64,000 nt of DNA, taken from assembly GCA_025201375.1 (NCBI GenBank), contig JAIWZP010000005.1, positions 992,001 through 1,056,000 on the forward strand, given 5' to 3'. Below the pieces are notes generated by a model, which saw nothing but the letters and a program-made list of their open reading frames with translations, did not search any database and was not told the origin of the DNA. Positions 34,629-45,829 of the stretch are shown here, one piece after another. Origin of the DNA: Gongronella butleri. Lineage: Eukaryota > Mucoromycota > Mucoromycetes > Mucorales > Cunninghamellaceae. Position 1 is the stretch's first letter, and each line of letters starts with the position of its first letter. A program made the position numbers and the translations under genes.

Positions 34629-37600
34629 TCATTCTTGGTCATCATTGTCGGGCTCTGGCAGGCCGCCAAAGCCGAGATAGTGGCCAAAGACCTCGCGTTC
34701 CCAAAAGCGCAACATGTATTGATCGACATGGCCGACTTCCACATCGAGATCCATGGCGTCAGCCGTGTCTGCTTGCGACAATGGCAATTGATCGACGACG
34801 TCACGTTCCAATGGCTCTTGTTGGTCAGTGTCCTGGTGCATTGCGATGTTTTGCGATGAGATCTTGTTGGTGGTGGTGGTGGATGCAAGGGAAGGATGCA
34901 CTGCAGGCGATGCTGCCGCGGATGATCCTGGCGATGATGGAGATGGCGATGGTGACACCACGGCCGCCCTCTTGCTTGTCGTTGCCGAGGGGGTCGTGGG
35001 TGTCGCAGCAGGCGTTGCGTGGCGGCTGCTGACGTTGCTCGTTGCCTCGTTAAACTCATGATCATCCAGAGTAAGCTCCTTGCGCGCCTCAATGGCAGCT
35101 TGTGCATCCGTTTCATCCTCCTCAGCGGCAAGTAGCGCTTGTTCAAAGTCGCGATGGTTCATGCCAGGCTCTTTGGTGCCACTTGGCGGCTGCGCCGGCT
35201 GGTCTGCACCAAGCACCTCGGGCAAATCACGCCACCAATCCGTCTTTTGCAAATAATCGTTTGTAAAATCGCCCTCTTGGATCACCATGTTGTCCAGCAT
35301 ACTACAAAGACATAATAAAAAGAATCAGAGACCAGTCCCCCCCACCAACACCAGCATCATGACATCACAAAAAAAAAAAACTTACAGCTTTTGATTGGCC
35401 TTGCGAAAGATATTTTCCTCGATGGTGAATTGGGTGACAAATCGATAGATGTGCACATCCCGCAGCTGACCGATGCGATGCGCTCGATCCTGACATTGTT
35501 TATCCTGCCCAACCAAATAAAGATGCAAGCGAAAAAAAAAAAAAGAATGAGAACTCTCTCACGCGCACGCGTGTAATTTTTTTTTTTTTTAGATTTTTTT
35601 TTTTTTTTTTTACCATTGAGGGGTTCCAATCCGAATCGTAAAAGATGACGGTGTCTGCACCGGTCAAATTGATGCCAAGACCGCCACTGCGTGTAGACAA
35701 GATGAAGCAAGTGATGCGAGGATCACTGTTGAAGCGCTCTGTGAGGAATTGACGTCGTTCGACTTTTGTGGCGCCATCGAGGCGCAGATAGCGGTAGCCA
35801 TGCATGTTGAGGAATGCTTCCAAAATGTCGAGGACACGTGTCATCTGCGTGAAGATGAGCATGCGGTGACCATTGGCGGCCAAATCGTGCAATAGTACGG
35901 CGAGACGCTGCAGCTTGCCGCAATCGTACTGCAAGAGGCGCTTATCAGGGAAGGCGATGCGGAGACGTGTGTCAATGGGGTGGAAAATGTCCTTGATGTC
36001 GTCGCCTGCAGGATGACAAGGAGGCGCCGCCACTGGGTCCAATGATCGCACGGTCGCGGCAGGTGTGACAAAGGTATACCGCTCAATGAGGTCCAAGTCG
36101 CGCGTGACGCGGTCGGTGTTGCTGAGGATGCATTGGCGGAGCATATCAGGCCGCATCAGGTGCGTTTTGGCGTCGTGGATGCTGGGAAAAAATTGGATGT
36201 TGTGCGGGGTTGCATAGAGGTCTTGGCATGTCGTCAAGAGATCGATTCCGTACAGGGGTTGACGCGTGCATCGTCGCTGGTTGATGCGTGCAACCAATGC
36301 CCATCGCTCACGCTGCTGTTGTTGTTGCTGAAATGCAGCAAATTTGCCAAATGTCTTGATATCCAAATATTTTCGTCGTGTTGCGCGTGCATGGAGCGCC
36401 ATTGGCCCCCTGCTGCTACTACTGCTGCTCGTCTCGGCGCCTTCCATGGCGGCCGCCATCATCAGCGAGCTGGCGTCCAATTGCGCCGTATCGAGCGCAA
36501 GTGACCTTGTCCACGCATTTTCCATCCAGGGACGTACCAAAAGCAGATTCGACGCGTCCAAGTCATCAACACGATCGTCGTAGCTAAAGTGCGAGCGTGT
36601 CCATTGATCGAGGTGGCTTGCCGACTCTAAAATCTCGGGTTTCATGGAAAAGCTCGTGACAATGGGACGCTCCTCGAACAAATCCGGGTGATTGCACACC
36701 TTGCGCAGCTGCATGAGCGTGTTCATGATGCTGAGGAAGTTGCCGCTCGCCAGATTTTCTTTGGTGCGTGTGCGGCCCATGAAATCGTCGTACAAATACC
36801 GCTGGCGCTTGGAAAGACGACAGTAGACAACGTGTTCGTATTTGGCGGGCATCTGTTGTTCCACGTCGGCCTTTAGGCGCCTGAGCAAATAAGGGCGGAG
36901 CACCGTGTGCAACTTTTGGATGGCCTGGCGCGACTCTTCATGGTGCACATTGTCCTGTTCAAACATGAGGTCGACGGGATTGGCAAACCACTCTTGGAAC
37001 TCGCTCAAATTGGCAAAGCCCACGGGCATGGACGACGACACCCCATGCGGCATCAAAAAGTACAACAGCGACCAGAGCTCGACAAGGCTGTTTTGCAACG
37101 GTGTGCCCGTCAGCAAGAGACGATGCTGCGCATTGAAATTCAAAAGCACCTGCCAGCGCTGCGACCTGAAATTCTTGATGTTGTGTGCCTCGTCGAGAAT
37201 CAGGTATTGCCAATGCTTGCGTCGAAAGACGGTCTGGTCTTGGAGGACCAATTGATACGATGTGATGCAGACATGGAACGCATTGTCGCGCGACCAGCCC
37301 ATGCGTTTCTCCTTGCGCTCCTTTTGGTTGCCGTAATACGTGAGAATCTTGAACCCAGGAAGCCAACGCTTGAATTCCATCTCCCAATTGAGAATCACGC
37401 TCGTCGGCACCACCACCAGATGCGGGCCCCAGATCCCCTTTTCGCATGCAAGTGACGCAAGTAGAGCAATCGTTTGGATCGTCTTGCCCAGGCCCATCTC
37501 GTCGGCCAAAATGCCATTGAGCCCGTGGTTGTGGAGACTGACGAGCCAGTCGAGACCCACATGCTGATATTCGCGCAACGTGCCCCTCAATAAGAATGGC

Positions 37601-40600
37601 ACCTTGGTGATCACCTTGGTCGTCGACAGCGTCGTCCCCGTCGGCAATTGCGTCTCGCTGGGCGCTCGGCTGGACGATCGGCTCATGCCCGCACCAGCAA
37701 CAGGCGACGGGCTCGCTGCAGCAGACACGACACGTGATTCCACATCGCTTTCTTGTGGCGTTGGCTCGATTTCTTGCTGCTTTTCAGACGCCAATGGCTC
37801 TTCCTCCTCATCATCCGTCACGGTACGGTCGTCGTCCTCGTCATGCCGCTCTTTACTGGCCAACGAGCCGGTGTAGATATCGGACGGCGTGCGAATTGGA
37901 CTGATGAGCCGTGCCATCTTGCGGCGCTTGGCATTGGGCAGCGAATCCTCCTCCTCCTTCTCCTCTTCTTCTTCATCTTCTTCAGCGACAATGGATTTGG
38001 CAGGCTAAATGACGCAAAAAAAAAAAAAAAAAGAAATAAAATGAGTGAAAAAGGACAAAGAAAATATGAAAACATGTACAGAAATACAACTAAAAAAAGA
38101 ACTAACCTTGGCTTCCGAGGAGGCTGTCATGCCAGGGTATCGTGCAAAAAGTACATCCAAGGGCAGATCGGCCATGGCTTGGAGGGAATCTTGGTCGTCA
38201 TCGGTTTCTTCAGCATCCGAGATGGCCACATCGTCTTCAGCGGCGGACGAAGCCGCGTCATAATCGCTTGGATCATCAAGCTGGTTATTTTCGTCGGACT
38301 CTTGGTTGCTCAAGAGGTCAGCAAGCGACGCCGAATCGTCTTTTGACGTCGTGGCATCGCCATAACCGTATTTCTGCATGAGCTGTTCGACGGTGAGGGC
38401 ATTGTCGTCATCGGCCGCCTCGTCTGACTCGGCAGCATCGTCAATGACATGGTCATGCTCGTCGCTACCTTCTTCCGAGACATACTCGCCTTGCGCAGCA
38501 TCGTCATCTGTTTGGTCGCTAAACAAATCGGCCATGGACGCGTCGTCATCGCCGCCAATAGAAGGTTCGCTATAGCCGTATTTGCGCATGAGCTGCTCGA
38601 CAGAAAGCGCATTATCGTCGTCGCCTGCTTCGTCGCTCACAGCCGCATCGTCGTCAATGATGTGGTCCTGCTCATTGTCGCCATCGTCGTCGGTGGTGAA
38701 TTGAGCGTCATCTTGAGTGGCATCAAGGTCGCTTTCCTGATCAGTGGTGGTGGAATCGGCCGCGTACCAGTCGTGGATCATGGGATTGGAAATGGGATTG
38801 GCGGCAGGCGTGGATGCGGCGCTCGACGTGTCGATTTCCATGGCGGCGGACATGGCCAACTCTGATTTGCGTGCGCCGAGCACCTGTTCCGAATGCTCGA
38901 GAATCAATTCCAGGTGACGACGGCTCTTTTTCGCCTGCTGTTCCTTGACCACTTCCTTATAGCGCGCTTCGCAGATGCGCTCGACGACGCGCCACTTGTG
39001 CTGCACCTGCTGCGCCGTCCATTTCGCAAGACGCGTCATGCGCTTGATCTCGCTGCGCTGCAATCGGTCTTCACGCGTGCGAATCGCCTCCCAGTATTTC
39101 TCAATCGCCTTGGCACATCGACGCGCCGCATTACGCCGGTATTTGCCGTGCTTGCCAAAGTTTTTGGACGCCACGAGGAATTGCGCGACCAACGAGTCAT
39201 GCACACGCTCGTCCGACGACCGCCGCACGGGGTCCGTATGCGCGCGTCCATCCGCTATGCCCTTGAGACCAGATGCAAACCGGCCCAAATTCTCAAAATG
39301 CTCGATCCGCTCGCGAATCGCGCGTTCCGAGCTAATATGCTCGCGAATGTGCACCACTGACGCGTCGTCGTCGTCATCGAGTGCCGTGAATGTGTCGAGG
39401 TAGGCGCGCAGTGTCGGGAACTGCCGATGGAATCGGCGTAAACCCGTGCCAGAATTGACGGCCATGGTCGCGACTGGTGGAAGGCGGTGCAGAAGCATCT
39501 TGTTGGGCACTGCAGCCGCAGACGAACCAGCCGCGTCGTCTAAATCGCCAAAAGCAGAAGATGACGCCGCAGCCGCTTGCGTGGCACGCAAAAGATCTAG
39601 CTCGGACGAGTGTTGTAGCATCCGAATCAATGGCAATGGCGCCTGCTTTTGCTGCTGCGGCTGTTGTGCCTGCTCGGCTCGACGGCCCTTGCTGCTGCGC
39701 TCGTCTTGAGATCGATGCTTGTCTATCAAATACGCATTCGCCATGTCCCAGATATTGTGTTCATTGATGTACTATTAAAAAATATATATATAAAAAACGC
39801 GTCAATGACACGCTTTCTACCTCGTTCCTTTTTTTGGAAGGGGCAAAAAACTTTACTTTGATGACGCGCTCATCGGTGTTGTAGACGTCTGGACGATAAT
39901 CCACGAGCGATTGGTATACTTCCAAGTGAGCAAGCTGGTGGACGAGGGTATCGCGGTGGTTCTGGATCTTCTGGATCTGTTCCTCGCGGTCGGCAATGAA
40001 TTGGTTGCGCACGGCATCCAATGGCGTCTTTGGCGTCGGGCGTAATTGCTGCACACTCTTTTCGCGCTGCTGGATCAATGACGCCGTGGATGGCGGCATG
40101 ACCAATTTCTTGACGCGTGGTGGAGGCACGGCAGGTGCTGCCTGTTGCTGCTTTTGCTGCTGCTGCTTAGATTTGGGCGTTTTAGGCGCTGCTGGCGGCG
40201 TGATGTCATCCATTTTGCGCTTTCGCGACGCACGCTGCGGCCGCCCTTGCCCATCCTCGGCTTTGATGATATTATGATGCGACACATCGCCGTCAGAGTC
40301 GAACAGCGAGTGGGTCGTGCATTTTTTTAGCTTTTCCTGGAGACGCATGTCGCGTTTTGTCAGTTTTCGGCGCGGCTTGCTGCTCAATTCGGCAGCATTG
40401 GTTGTGCCCGCCGCGCTCGCGTCTTGAGCAACGGCATCGCTTGAACTGCTGCTGCTGCTGGCTGCTTGAGTAGCTGGGGAGCCCGTTGGAGGCACTTGCT
40501 GGTCAATATCCATCGGATCGGCGCCCGTGTGATCTAGCGTCGCGGCATCTAAACAAAAAAGAACACCCAAAATGAAGCCTTGTCAGTCCTTTTCCCCCCG

Positions 40601-40688
40601 GCCGCGTCGCCTCAGGCCCCTTTTTCACTACAATACAGAGCCTCAAAATGGCAAAGGGCGACTTTTTACCTTGTTCAGTGCTATTCAT
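34629..40688 (-). CDS. SWR1: SWR1 ATP-dependent chromatin remodeller (Swi2/Snf2 family)
   Basis: Exons in minus order are 40688-40670, 40548-39857, 39771-38107, 38004-35614, 35504-35386 and 35301-34629 (TGA), giving about 1852 aa. An HSA domain lies at about 475-540 (HKWRVVERICEARYKEVVKE). An acidic region (about 560-780) carries two 70-residue repeats, each with VEQLM(R/Q)KYGY, and a related LPLDVLFARYPGM. The ATPase core follows: REYQHVGLDWL, DEMGLGKTIQT (Lys at about 966), LILDEAHNIKN and LLLTGTPLQNSLVELW. The second RecA lobe carries DRAHRIGQLRDVHIYRFVT near 1600. A long insertion separates the two lobes, as in the INO80/SWR1 group. SWR1 exchanges H2A for H2A.Z in nucleosomes. The tail is acidic and Ser/Thr-rich. 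The match to SWR1 through the ATPase core is strong enough to separate it from INO80 or SNF2. Confidence 0.95.
38107..38610 (-). repeat. two 70-residue acidic repeats in SWR1
   Basis: Within the acidic region the protein repeats DDDNAL(S/T)VEQLM(R/Q)KYGY followed by an acidic spacer with (M/L)ADL(F/L)S(D/N)Q. The copies start at about residues 624 and 694. A third, diverged motif (PLDVLFARYPGM) lies at about 781. In yeast SWR1 the equivalent acidic region contributes to H2A.Z-H2B binding, so the repeats may be several histone-binding units. That link is inference. Confidence 0.7.
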
Positions 40689-41100
40689 AATAGCATCGTC
40701 CCAGAGACAGTGTGTAAAAAGAAAAAAAAAAAATAGTGAAAGGAGGCGTGCCAGCAAAAGAATATTCAAGTGGCGCCTCTTTCAATTCTTTCTGGACGTG
40801 TCACCTGACGGCTACTCCGCTTGCCCAAGGTGTCCAGCCGCGGGTTTGACGCTTGTGTCACTTTTTTGTTAAGCAATCCTCTCCAGTTCGAAACTGCTGG
40901 ACACGGCGCATTCGTAATTGAGATGCTGCGGTCCTCATCAGAGCCCAGTGTGGTATGGGAACCAAAACGTCAATGACAAAGTCTCGAAATTGCGACTTTT
41001 TGCATTTTGTGTGCCATTCTCTCAAGATAATTTTCCTTGCTGACACAGTGCCCCAGTAAAAGCGCAAGGATGATTACATTTGCATTGATTTACGCGGCCT
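40689..41100. other. SWR1 upstream region
   Basis: No gene is seen. The sequence holds a small hairpin at about 40887-40905 (CCAGTTCGAAACTGCTGG). The repeat array begins near 41100. Confidence 0.4.
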
Positions 41101-44100
41101 TATGAACGCGCGATGTGCTGAAAATAGCCATCGACGCGTAAATTGCCATTTTTCGACGCTGCACATTACGTGCCCATCGTAAATTGGTGATTGAGCCTTG
41201 GTTCAAAGCACATGGACCGCGACCACCTGTGGTGTAAATTTCGCGCTCTTTTGGCTTTAAAAACGCGGTCAAAACGTACTTTGTAAAAAAAGCGAGTTCC
41301 GTGAATGCCATTTAAGCGGGGGAAATTTCAAAGACCCCGATTTTTTGGCATGACCATGTGCATCAATATCATTGCACGTAAACCCCAAAATTTCGAGCCA
41401 GCGGTGTGTATTGTCGGCAAGTTTACCTTATAGGTTCATGATTTTCGCAATAACGCGCTCATTCTCAGCACCAAGTAATCCAATCTGCTTAAAACTTTGC
41501 CGACAGAACCGAGCAGGCCTGTTCCTCAAGTTGGCTGTATTGGTAAAGCGCTCGCATGCAGTGCAAATTAAGTTTAATAAGGATGAGCAAAACTTACACT
41601 GGCATATTGCCCTGCGCGTGTCATTTGCACTAATCAATCGGCCCAAATCAGCGGCAGAGCGTGTAATTCATAGACTGCTGCGCATTTGTCACTTGGAGCA
41701 AAGCGCTAAGATGTTGTGGAGATGAATCATCCCGGTTTGAAAGTCCAAAATACATAAATTTGCGCATTTCATAAGTTTCCCCGCCCGTTAGCACTTAACT
41801 CCAGGGACAGAGTTGTAGCTGCTCACCTGATCCTTGTTCTTTATATTTTTTGTGTCGATTTTTTAGTGCAATTGACGCGAAATACGCAATGCAACAAAAT
41901 TATTTCGCAAATCCTGGATTAGCCCGTGTTCACTGCATCTGCGCTCTCTGCGACGAGCAGCAAAGTTGTGCAGCATGGCTGTGCGGCACGGTCGACAAAG
42001 CTTCGAGTTGATCGAATAACGGGGGACCGATAGCGGTCGCTTTTTCATGAAAATCTCGAACCTACAATGCAAACTTGCTGAATACTCACACGTTTTGCCC
42101 CAAACTGAAAGCTTCATGTGCGATGATGTTGACGCCCATGGTCATGTCAAAAAATCGGGGTCTTCGAAATTCCCCCCGCTTAAATGGCATTCACAGAATT
42201 CGCTTTTTTACAAAGCGCGTTTTGAACACGTTTTTAAAGCCAAAATTGCTTGAAATTTACACCACAGGTGGTCGCGGTTTGGGCCTTTTGAAGCAGCTCT
42301 CAATCACCGAACTTATGTAAAGTATATGGCGCAATGATTAAGGAAATGGTGATTTTCCTGGATTTCGCATTTTGCAGCACGTTGTAGAGATGCATCAGTC
42401 TATTAAATGCAGCATAGACGTAGCAGTCAGTGAGTTCTATTTTTCCTATCTGCATCGGGAACTTTATATCGCCTATTTATACAAAAGTTACCTGAGGACA
42501 AATCTAATTCCAGGCCACGTATGCCTGCACTCCCTGTATGATGTGAAGCTCTCCAGAAAAAAAATTAATAAAGTAGACCTCACTGACGGCTGCGTCTGTG
42601 CTTCTTTGAATAGACGGATTTATTTCTACGATGCGCTGAAAAAATGCGGAAAACAGGGTAAACACAATTTTCTTTAAACATCGCACCATAAACCTGATGT
42701 AAATTTGTAATTGATAACTGCTTTGAAGCGCACAGACCGTGACCACCTCTGGTGCAAATCTTAGGCATTTTTGACTTTAAAAATTTGGTCAAAACGCGCT
42801 TTTTAAAAAAGCGAATTCTGTGAATGCCATTTAAGCGGGGGAAATTTGGAATCTCCCAATTTTTTGATATGATCATGCGCGTCAGCATTATTGAACATAT
42901 TCCCCAAATTTTTGAGCCAAGAGCGCGCGGTATCGGCGAGTTTACTTTGCAGGTTCATTATTTTCATGACAGAGCGCTTGTTCTAGGTTCCTCGTTCTTT
43001 GACTAGCTCGAAAATTTGTCAACCACACCGCACAGTTATGCAGCACGACTTTGTTGCTTGTCACAAGGCTCACTTGCGTAGTGAACACGAGTTAATCAAA
43101 TATTGGCGTACTAATTTTGTCTTTTTGCGTATCTCGCGTCAATTTCACTAAAAAATCGACTCCAAAAGAATATAGAACAGAGAGCAGGTGGTCAGCTACA
43201 ATTCTGCTCTTGGAGCTATCATAACCGCTAATGGGCCGAAGACTCACGAAAAGCGCAAATTTGGACATTACGATTTTTCATCTCAAATTTAAAATCTCTA
43301 CGACATCTTAGCGCGTATCTCCAAGTGACAAAGGTGTAGCGGTCCACGAGTTACATGCTCTGTTACTGTTTTTGAGTCGATTGATTAGTGCAAATGACAC
43401 GCACAGTGCAGTATACCAGCGTTATTTTTTATTATCATTAATTATCTCACTTTCACTACGAGCGAGCAACTCGCCAATACAGCCAACTTGCGGAACAGGG
43501 GCTGTGCTGCTCTGTAGACAAAGTTCCAAGCTAGTTGAATTACGTGGTGCTGAGAACGAGCGCGTTTTTGTGTAAAATATGAACTTACAATTTCAACTTA
43601 CTGGAAAAATATACTTCGGGCCCAAAACTTTGAAGATCATGTGCAATGATGCCGACGCACGTGGTCATGTAAAAAAATTAAAGGGTTCCAAATTTTCCCC
43701 GCTTAAATGGCATTCACAGAAACTGCTTTTTTACAAAGCGCGTTTTGACCGCGTTTTTCAAGCCAAACGTGCCTGAAATTTAAAGCACAGGTGGTCGCGA
43801 TTTGGGTGCTTCGAAGCAGCTCTCAATTACCAACTTATGTCAGGTTCAAGGCGAGATAATTAAGGAAAATAGTGTTTTAGCATTTCCCTGTATTTTCTAG
43901 CGCATTGCAGAGATACATCCATCTGTTAAAAGTGGCGCAGATGCAGCTGTCAATGAGCTCTATCTTGTCACCCTGTACTGGCGTCTCTACATTGCCCATT
44001 TATAAAATAACCACCTGCAGACAATCAGTTTCAGGCCTTACAAACTTGCACTACTTGTATGATGTGCAGCCCTCAAAAAACATCTCATAGTGTAGAGCTC

Positions 44101-45400
44101 ACTGACGGGCTGCGTCTGTGCTTTAAATAGGTGGATTCATTTGTGCAATGCTCTGCAAAATGCGGGAAACAGGTAAAACGCCATTTTCCTTAACATCGCG
44201 CCATCAACCTGGTTTAAATGGGTGATTGATAGCTGGTTTGAGGCGCACAGTCTGCGGCCACCTGTGGTGTAAATTTCAGGCACTTTCGACTTCAAAAACA
44301 TGGTCAAAACGCGCTTTGTAGAAAAGCAATTTCTGTGACTGTCATTTAAGCGGGGGAAATTTGAAACACCCCAATTTTTTGACATGACCATACGCGTCAG
44401 CATCGATGCACGTGATGCCTTCAGTTTTGAGCCAAAGGTGTGTTGTATCGGAAAGTTTACATTGTAGGTTCGCCATTTTCATGAAAAAGCCATCGTTCTC
44501 GGTTCTCCGTTATTTTATCAGCTCAAACCGTTTTGTTGGCCGAACAGGATAGTCATGATGCACAACTCCGTCGCTCGCCGCAAGGCGTATGATGCAGTAA
44601 GCACAAGTTAATCCGTGATTGGAGAAAGAACTTGTTGTTTTGCGTATTTCGCATCAATTGCACTTAAAAATCAGCTAGAAAAGAGTATAGAGCAAGGAGC
44701 AGGCGAGCAGCTACAATTCTGCAATTGGAGCTGAGCGCTAATGAGCGGGAAACTCACGTAAGGCGCAAATTTGTGAATTTCGATCTTTCATTTGTGATGA
44801 TTAGTCTCTACAACATCTTGGAGCGTTGCTCCATTTGACAAAGATGTAGCAGTCCATGAATTACACACTCTAACAGGTTTTGCGCCAACTGACTAGTGCA
44901 AATAACACGCGCCGTGCAATATGCCAACGTTACTTTTGCTAATCATTAATTAACTCGCTTTTGCCGCATGCGAGCGTCTTGCCATATAGTCAACTTGCGG
45001 AATAGGCTTTTGCGGCACCACCAACAAAGTTTCAAGCTGATTGAATAACGTGGTGCTCAGAGCGATCGCTTTTTTGTGAAAATAATGAAACTGCTAATTA
45101 AACTTACCGATACCGCGCACCTTAGGCCCGAAACTTTGGGCACTACGTGCAATAATGCTGACGCGCATGGTCATGTCAAAAAATCGAGGGATTCCAAATT
45201 CCCCCCGCTTAGATGGCATTCACAGAATTCGCTTTTTTACAAAGCGCGTTTTGACCGCATTTTTTAAACCAAAAGTGCGTGAAATTTACACCACACGTGG
45301 TCGTGGTCTGTGCGCTTTAAAGCAACTCTCAATCATTAATTTACAGCAGGTCTATGGCGCGAGGTTAGAAAAAGTGGTGTTTTACGCGCACTGTCTTTGT
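41100..45400. repeat. alternating-orientation repeat array (six monomers of about 760 bp)
   Basis: One conserved block of about 170 bp, with the core TTAAATGGCATTCACAGAAT and AAAGCGCGTTTTGACC, occurs six times in alternating strand: minus at about 41180-41370, plus 42115-42290, minus 42730-42895, plus 43640-43805, minus 44245-44405, plus 45150-45320. Same-strand copies are about 1.51-1.53 kb apart. Sequence between blocks is also shared and mirror-symmetric: the stretch centred near 42510 reads similarly from both ends, as does the one near 44030. The central part of the first unit (41400-42100) is in reverse orientation relative to the second and third. Both array ends stop at a similar place in the monomer. 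Copies differ at many positions, so the array is old. No transposase or known RNA gene is seen. Confidence 0.75.
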
Positions 45401-45829
45401 TACTAGCCGTCGTATGCTCGTACCTCTCTGCCATAATATGTAAAGTTATAGCCCTTGATATGCTTAACCGATTGCGTTTGCATTGGTGAGGAGTCCCTAA
45501 TAATTATCGCATTGAAAAGTCAAAATCACAGATAAATCGAATACCATATTGCTCGATGTGTTTTTTAGCATTTTAAAGACTTCTACATGTGATTAAATTG
45601 TAGCTAACAATGCGCTCCATGCAGCGCCACGCGCTAGGAGAGAATTGTCTAGCAGAAAAGGCATGCAAAATGCAAAATTTCTATTTTTTTGAAAGCTTTA
45701 GCGCGATGTGATGCGAATGTTTGCTTATGGAATCAATGCGAAATGTGTCAATTATGATATTTAGTGGTGTGAATCATCGGTGCAATAAAATAAAAGTAAG
45801 ATGGGCAAAGAGGGAAATGTGCTGTCTTT
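45401..45829. other. region between the repeat array and kelch gene 2
   Basis: AT-rich with no gene seen. It probably contains the 3' UTR of kelch gene 2 (an AATAAA-like word lies near 45785 on the plus strand). Confidence 0.4.

Noticed and set aside
36959..37447. Long frames opposite and beside the SWR1 ATPase exon
   Set aside because: They overlap a securely identified exon and have no motif of their own.
41100..45400. rRNA, tRNA or snRNA gene array; CRISPR array
   Set aside because: The repeated unit does not resemble any rRNA or tRNA box that I know, alternates in strand and is about 760 bp long. CRISPR arrays are prokaryotic and have short direct repeats.
41100..45400. LTR retrotransposon
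   Set aside because: No gag or pol frame, and the repeats are inverted rather than direct terminal repeats.
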